A stretch of DNA of 64,000 bases. Origin: Parietichytrium sp. I65-24A (taxonomy: Eukaryota > Sar > Bigyra > Thraustochytrida > Thraustochytriidae). Under the pieces are notes generated by a model. The model did not search any database. It worked only from the letters and a program-made list of their open reading frames with translations, and was not told the origin of the DNA. Location of the stretch: the NCBI GenBank assembly GCA_012862575.1, contig BLSF01000030.1, positions 375,584 to 439,583 on the forward strand, read 5' to 3'. Below, in pieces: positions 61,956-64,000 of the stretch. Each line of letters begins with the position of its first letter. The first letter of the stretch is position 1. A program made the translations under genes and the position numbers.

Positions 61956-63389
61956 ATGGAGGAGCCGCATGAGGAGAAAGAGCTGGATGGCGACCTGGAG
62001 ATGATGGAGTATGCGAAACGCTGGGACATCGACAAGGCCAGGGAGATCAAGGAGCAGCTAGAACGGCAGGATGTGCACAAGTTCAAATACCACGGGAAGG
62101 TCTTCTTGAGGCGAAAGAGGGTGCCGCTGTCTCCGAAAGCCAAGGAGCGCTTGGAAGAGGCGTATAAGGCCAATCTCGTGCCCAGAGGCAGGCATGGGCG
62201 CCAGTCGAAAGAAAAGCTGTCTCTGGAGCTGGGCATTTCCTTCGAGACGGTTAGCAAGTGGTTCGACAACCGGAGAATGAAAGACACCGTGCAGAATAGC
62301 AGACTTATTAATTTTGTTAGTGACCCCGATGGGTCGACAGAAAAGGGTATGGTGGCGTCCACCAACAGCATGCACAAGACTGGCTCAAAACGCTCTCTAC
62401 AGGAGATGTCTGCCTTGGACCACGACCCCGAGACGCACATCGAACCAGGTGGTTTGAATGCCCCACTTCCCACGTCTATCGCACACCACCACCACCACCA
62501 CCACCACATGAACACCGCACATCAGTCTCCATCAGGTATGCCGACTTCGTCATCCTCTTCATCGTCTGGTCACCACCATGACTTTAGGAGACCGAGTAAG
62601 CGGCAGCGAAAGATCACAGTCGATCTCAACAAGCTGGTAGATAACAACATGTCCACCTCTGACCCAGTGGTACAAGAGGAGGTCAGGGATGCGTTTCGTG
62701 TGGTGCAGAGTTTCTTGAACGGCAACATTGACCTCTGGAATTCGGCTCTTCTCGAATCCTACAGTAGCAACATCGACATTGAAGAGTGGTCCGTGGCGTT
62801 CTCGCGGAAGACGCAGAGAAAGCGCTCTATACCTCCGACCTTGGCCAATGTATTTGAACACACCGTGTGTAAGACTGGGGTGTTCCAGCCGCTGGTACAG
62901 GCAGTTCAGGCGATCACCGCGCATGGGGCCTCCGCTGCACTCTTCGCCCTCGTCGAAAAATACGAGCAGAACTTCCGTACCCTGCTTGTTTGGTACGCCA
63001 TTGGCAAGTTTAGTGGCAACAAGACCTGTGAATATATCTTTAAATCACTGCTCAATGGGCTGAAGGGACCGCTTTCAAACCTCTCAGTCGCTGAGCAGCT
63101 GAGAGAGTTTTTCCCACCACTCATCGCGAAGCCTGAGGAGCCTGAAAAGAACTTGACGGCAATGTTCGGTGTCGAGTCCTACAATTGGTCAGAGAAGTTC
63201 ATCATGGAGTTGCTCTTCCAGCACCCAGTCACAATCAACGGCGCCAAAGGGTCCATTGTCGGTGTTCTTCCTCCTGATAAACATTCTGAACATCCGCGAT
63301 TCAAAATTGTCTTTCCAGACGGCTTCATGGAATGCAGCTGGGAGGCTGTAAAGGATTCTATCTTCCACCCAATGGATGCCTCGGTGTAA
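61956..63389 (+). CDS. Homeodomain protein with extended loop
   Basis: 477 residues from the ATG at 61956; the upstream frame is a GTGTGT repeat and is rejected. A homeodomain occupies about residues 46-112: basic arm (RRKRVPLSPKAKERLEEAY), helix 2 (KEKLSLELG) and recognition helix VSKWFDNRRMK with the invariant Trp, Phe, Asn and Arg. The segment between helices 1 and 2 (KANLVPRGRHGRQSK) is about four residues longer than in a standard 60-residue domain. Then come a His9 run (about 177-185), a Ser-rich region with a basic signal (RPSKRQRK), and a conserved-looking helical C-terminal half. The end (about 400-470) has a Tudor- or chromo-like beta pattern (GSIVGVLPPDKHSEHPRFKI with VFPDGFMECSW). 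Probably a nuclear DNA-binding regulator. It converges with the partial gene at the right edge. Confidence 0.85.
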   Translation: MEEPHEEKELDGDLEMMEYAKRWDIDKAREIKEQLERQDVHKFKYHGKVFLRRKRVPLSPKAKERLEEAYKANLVPRGRHGRQSKEKLSLELGISFETVSKWFDNRRMKDTVQNSRLINFVSDPDGSTEKGMVASTNSMHKTGSKRSLQEMSALDHDPETHIEPGGLNAPLPTSIAHHHHHHHHMNTAHQSPSGMPTSSSSSSSGHHHDFRRPSKRQRKITVDLNKLVDNNMSTSDPVVQEEVRDAFRVVQSFLNGNIDLWNSALLESYSSNIDIEEWSVAFSRKTQRKRSIPPTLANVFEHTVCKTGVFQPLVQAVQAITAHGASAALFALVEKYEQNFRTLLVWYAIGKFSGNKTCEYIFKSLLNGLKGPLSNLSVAEQLREFFPPLIAKPEEPEKNLTAMFGVESYNWSEKFIMELLFQHPVTINGAKGSIVGVLPPDKHSEHPRFKIVFPDGFMECSWEAVKDSIFHPMDASV

Positions 63390-63683
63390 TTCCTTCCAGG
63401 TCATGGACTTGAACTCTAAAGTCTGCAGGAAATGCAGGAAGAGCGGCTTCTGAGTCGAGTGAGAATGCTACCAAGATGTAAAGGAAGGACATGGAATCCC
63501 TTCGAAGGTTTTCGCTGTACATTACAATACAAATTCAAGTACACCATCTTTTCTTTTTTTTTTAATTATCTTCAATCCCGTGATACGAGATTTTGCATGA
63601 GGATTTAATTATAATCTAGATTTTTTGAAAGTTCCACAAAGGCACTTGAGTATTTTACAAAGCATCACCGTGGGTGTTGGACT

Positions 63684-64000
63684 TTATTCGGTCATGGCAA
63701 GCAATTGTGTGTTGAGGTTCTTGTTGATCGCAATCTCCTCCTCCCCGCATGGCGCGGTAGCCGAAGTCGGCTCGATGGACCACCTGCGCTTCGATTGCAA
63801 TGCGGCGTCCCCTGCTGTCAATGGGGTATCTGGAAGGGTGACTGAGCGTTTGAAGGCCGACTGATGCTTTGACCGAGCCGAGTCCGCAAGTTTGGGCGCA
63901 ATGCTCTTGGTCAAAGATGTCAACTCTCCCACGGAGATGGACTGTCGTTTCTTCTTGCTACTAGTCTGTGGAAGTGGTGTTTTCATGACTCCTGAGTTGC
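63684..64000 (-). CDS. 3' end of an unrecognised basic protein (5' partial)
   Basis: Minus-strand frame open from the right edge to a stop at 63684. It contains an ATG at 63984-63986 (100 residues from there), but codons upstream to the edge are also open, so the gene may begin outside. The product is Ser/Thr/Lys-rich and disordered in appearance, with basic clusters (SSKKKRQS, SKRRWS) resembling AGC-kinase or CDK target sites and a nuclear signal. No domain recognised. It converges with the homeodomain gene, with 294 bp between stops. Confidence 0.45.
   Translation of the reverse strand, partial: NSGVMKTPLPQTSSKKKRQSISVGELTSLTKSIAPKLADSARSKHQSAFKRSVTLPDTPLTAGDAALQSKRRWSIEPTSATAPCGEEEIAINKNLNTQLLAMTE

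Overview
The window is nuclear DNA of a unicellular eukaryote. It has spliceosomal introns with GT..AG ends (three found), eukaryote-only families (ATG5, a cyclic-nucleotide-dependent AGC kinase, a homeodomain protein, a KxDL-type BORC subunit, a TDP2-type enzyme), long non-coding spacers full of simple repeats, and mostly single-exon genes. Two secreted proteins carry Pro/Thr-rich stalks. The lineage cannot be fixed by eye: an intron-poor stramenopile-like protist or a unicellular alga fits best. ATG5 argues against most red algae, which are reported to lack it. This is inference.

Layout. 1-7.7 kb: a partial 3' gene end, a coiled-coil hypothetical, a two-exon thiamine pyrophosphokinase and a small two-exon KxDL-like gene. 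7.7-12.7 kb: a convergent pair, secreted sulfatase (+) and a polytopic protein ending in a DGAT2-type acyltransferase (-). 12.7-16 kb: no gene seen. 16.1-17.4 kb: an intact gene derived from a Plant_tran/Harbinger transposase whose catalytic acids are gone. 19.1-23.6 kb: convergent acyl-CoA dehydrogenase and a large protein with a Gly-Val repeat and UBA-like ends. 23.2-25.7 kb: a 1.2-kb duplication across a one-base assembly gap. 26.2-27 kb: ATG5. 27.4-41.1 kb: four paralogues of an unrecognised polytopic membrane family, with an RCC1/BLIP-II-like type I membrane protein between two of them. 41.6-43.3 kb: acyl-CoA thioesterase II with about 100 TTTCAC-type hexamers just upstream of its start. 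44-47.8 kb: a Cys-rich ORF, a small coiled-coil ORF and a two-exon Cys/His-rich protein. 49-52.6 kb: two convergent endonuclease/exonuclease/phosphatase-fold genes, one membrane-anchored and one TDP2-like with a ubiquitin-binding motif. 52.6-58 kb: no gene, with a second 1.1-kb gap-spanning duplication. 58-63.4 kb: an N-myristoylated PKG-like kinase and a homeodomain protein. A partial minus-strand gene runs off the right edge.

Themes. Genes often lie in convergent pairs with 230-490 bp between stops. Ubiquitin or ubiquitin-like handling recurs (ATG5, UBA protein, UBM in TDP2), as do lipid metabolism (DGAT2-like, ACAD, TesB) and surface proteins (sulfatase, RCC1-like). The most novel elements are the four-member membrane family, the catalytically dead transposase gene, an ATG5 that seems to lack its conjugation lysine, a UBM-bearing TDP2, and a short inversion between the two copies of the 1.2-kb duplication.
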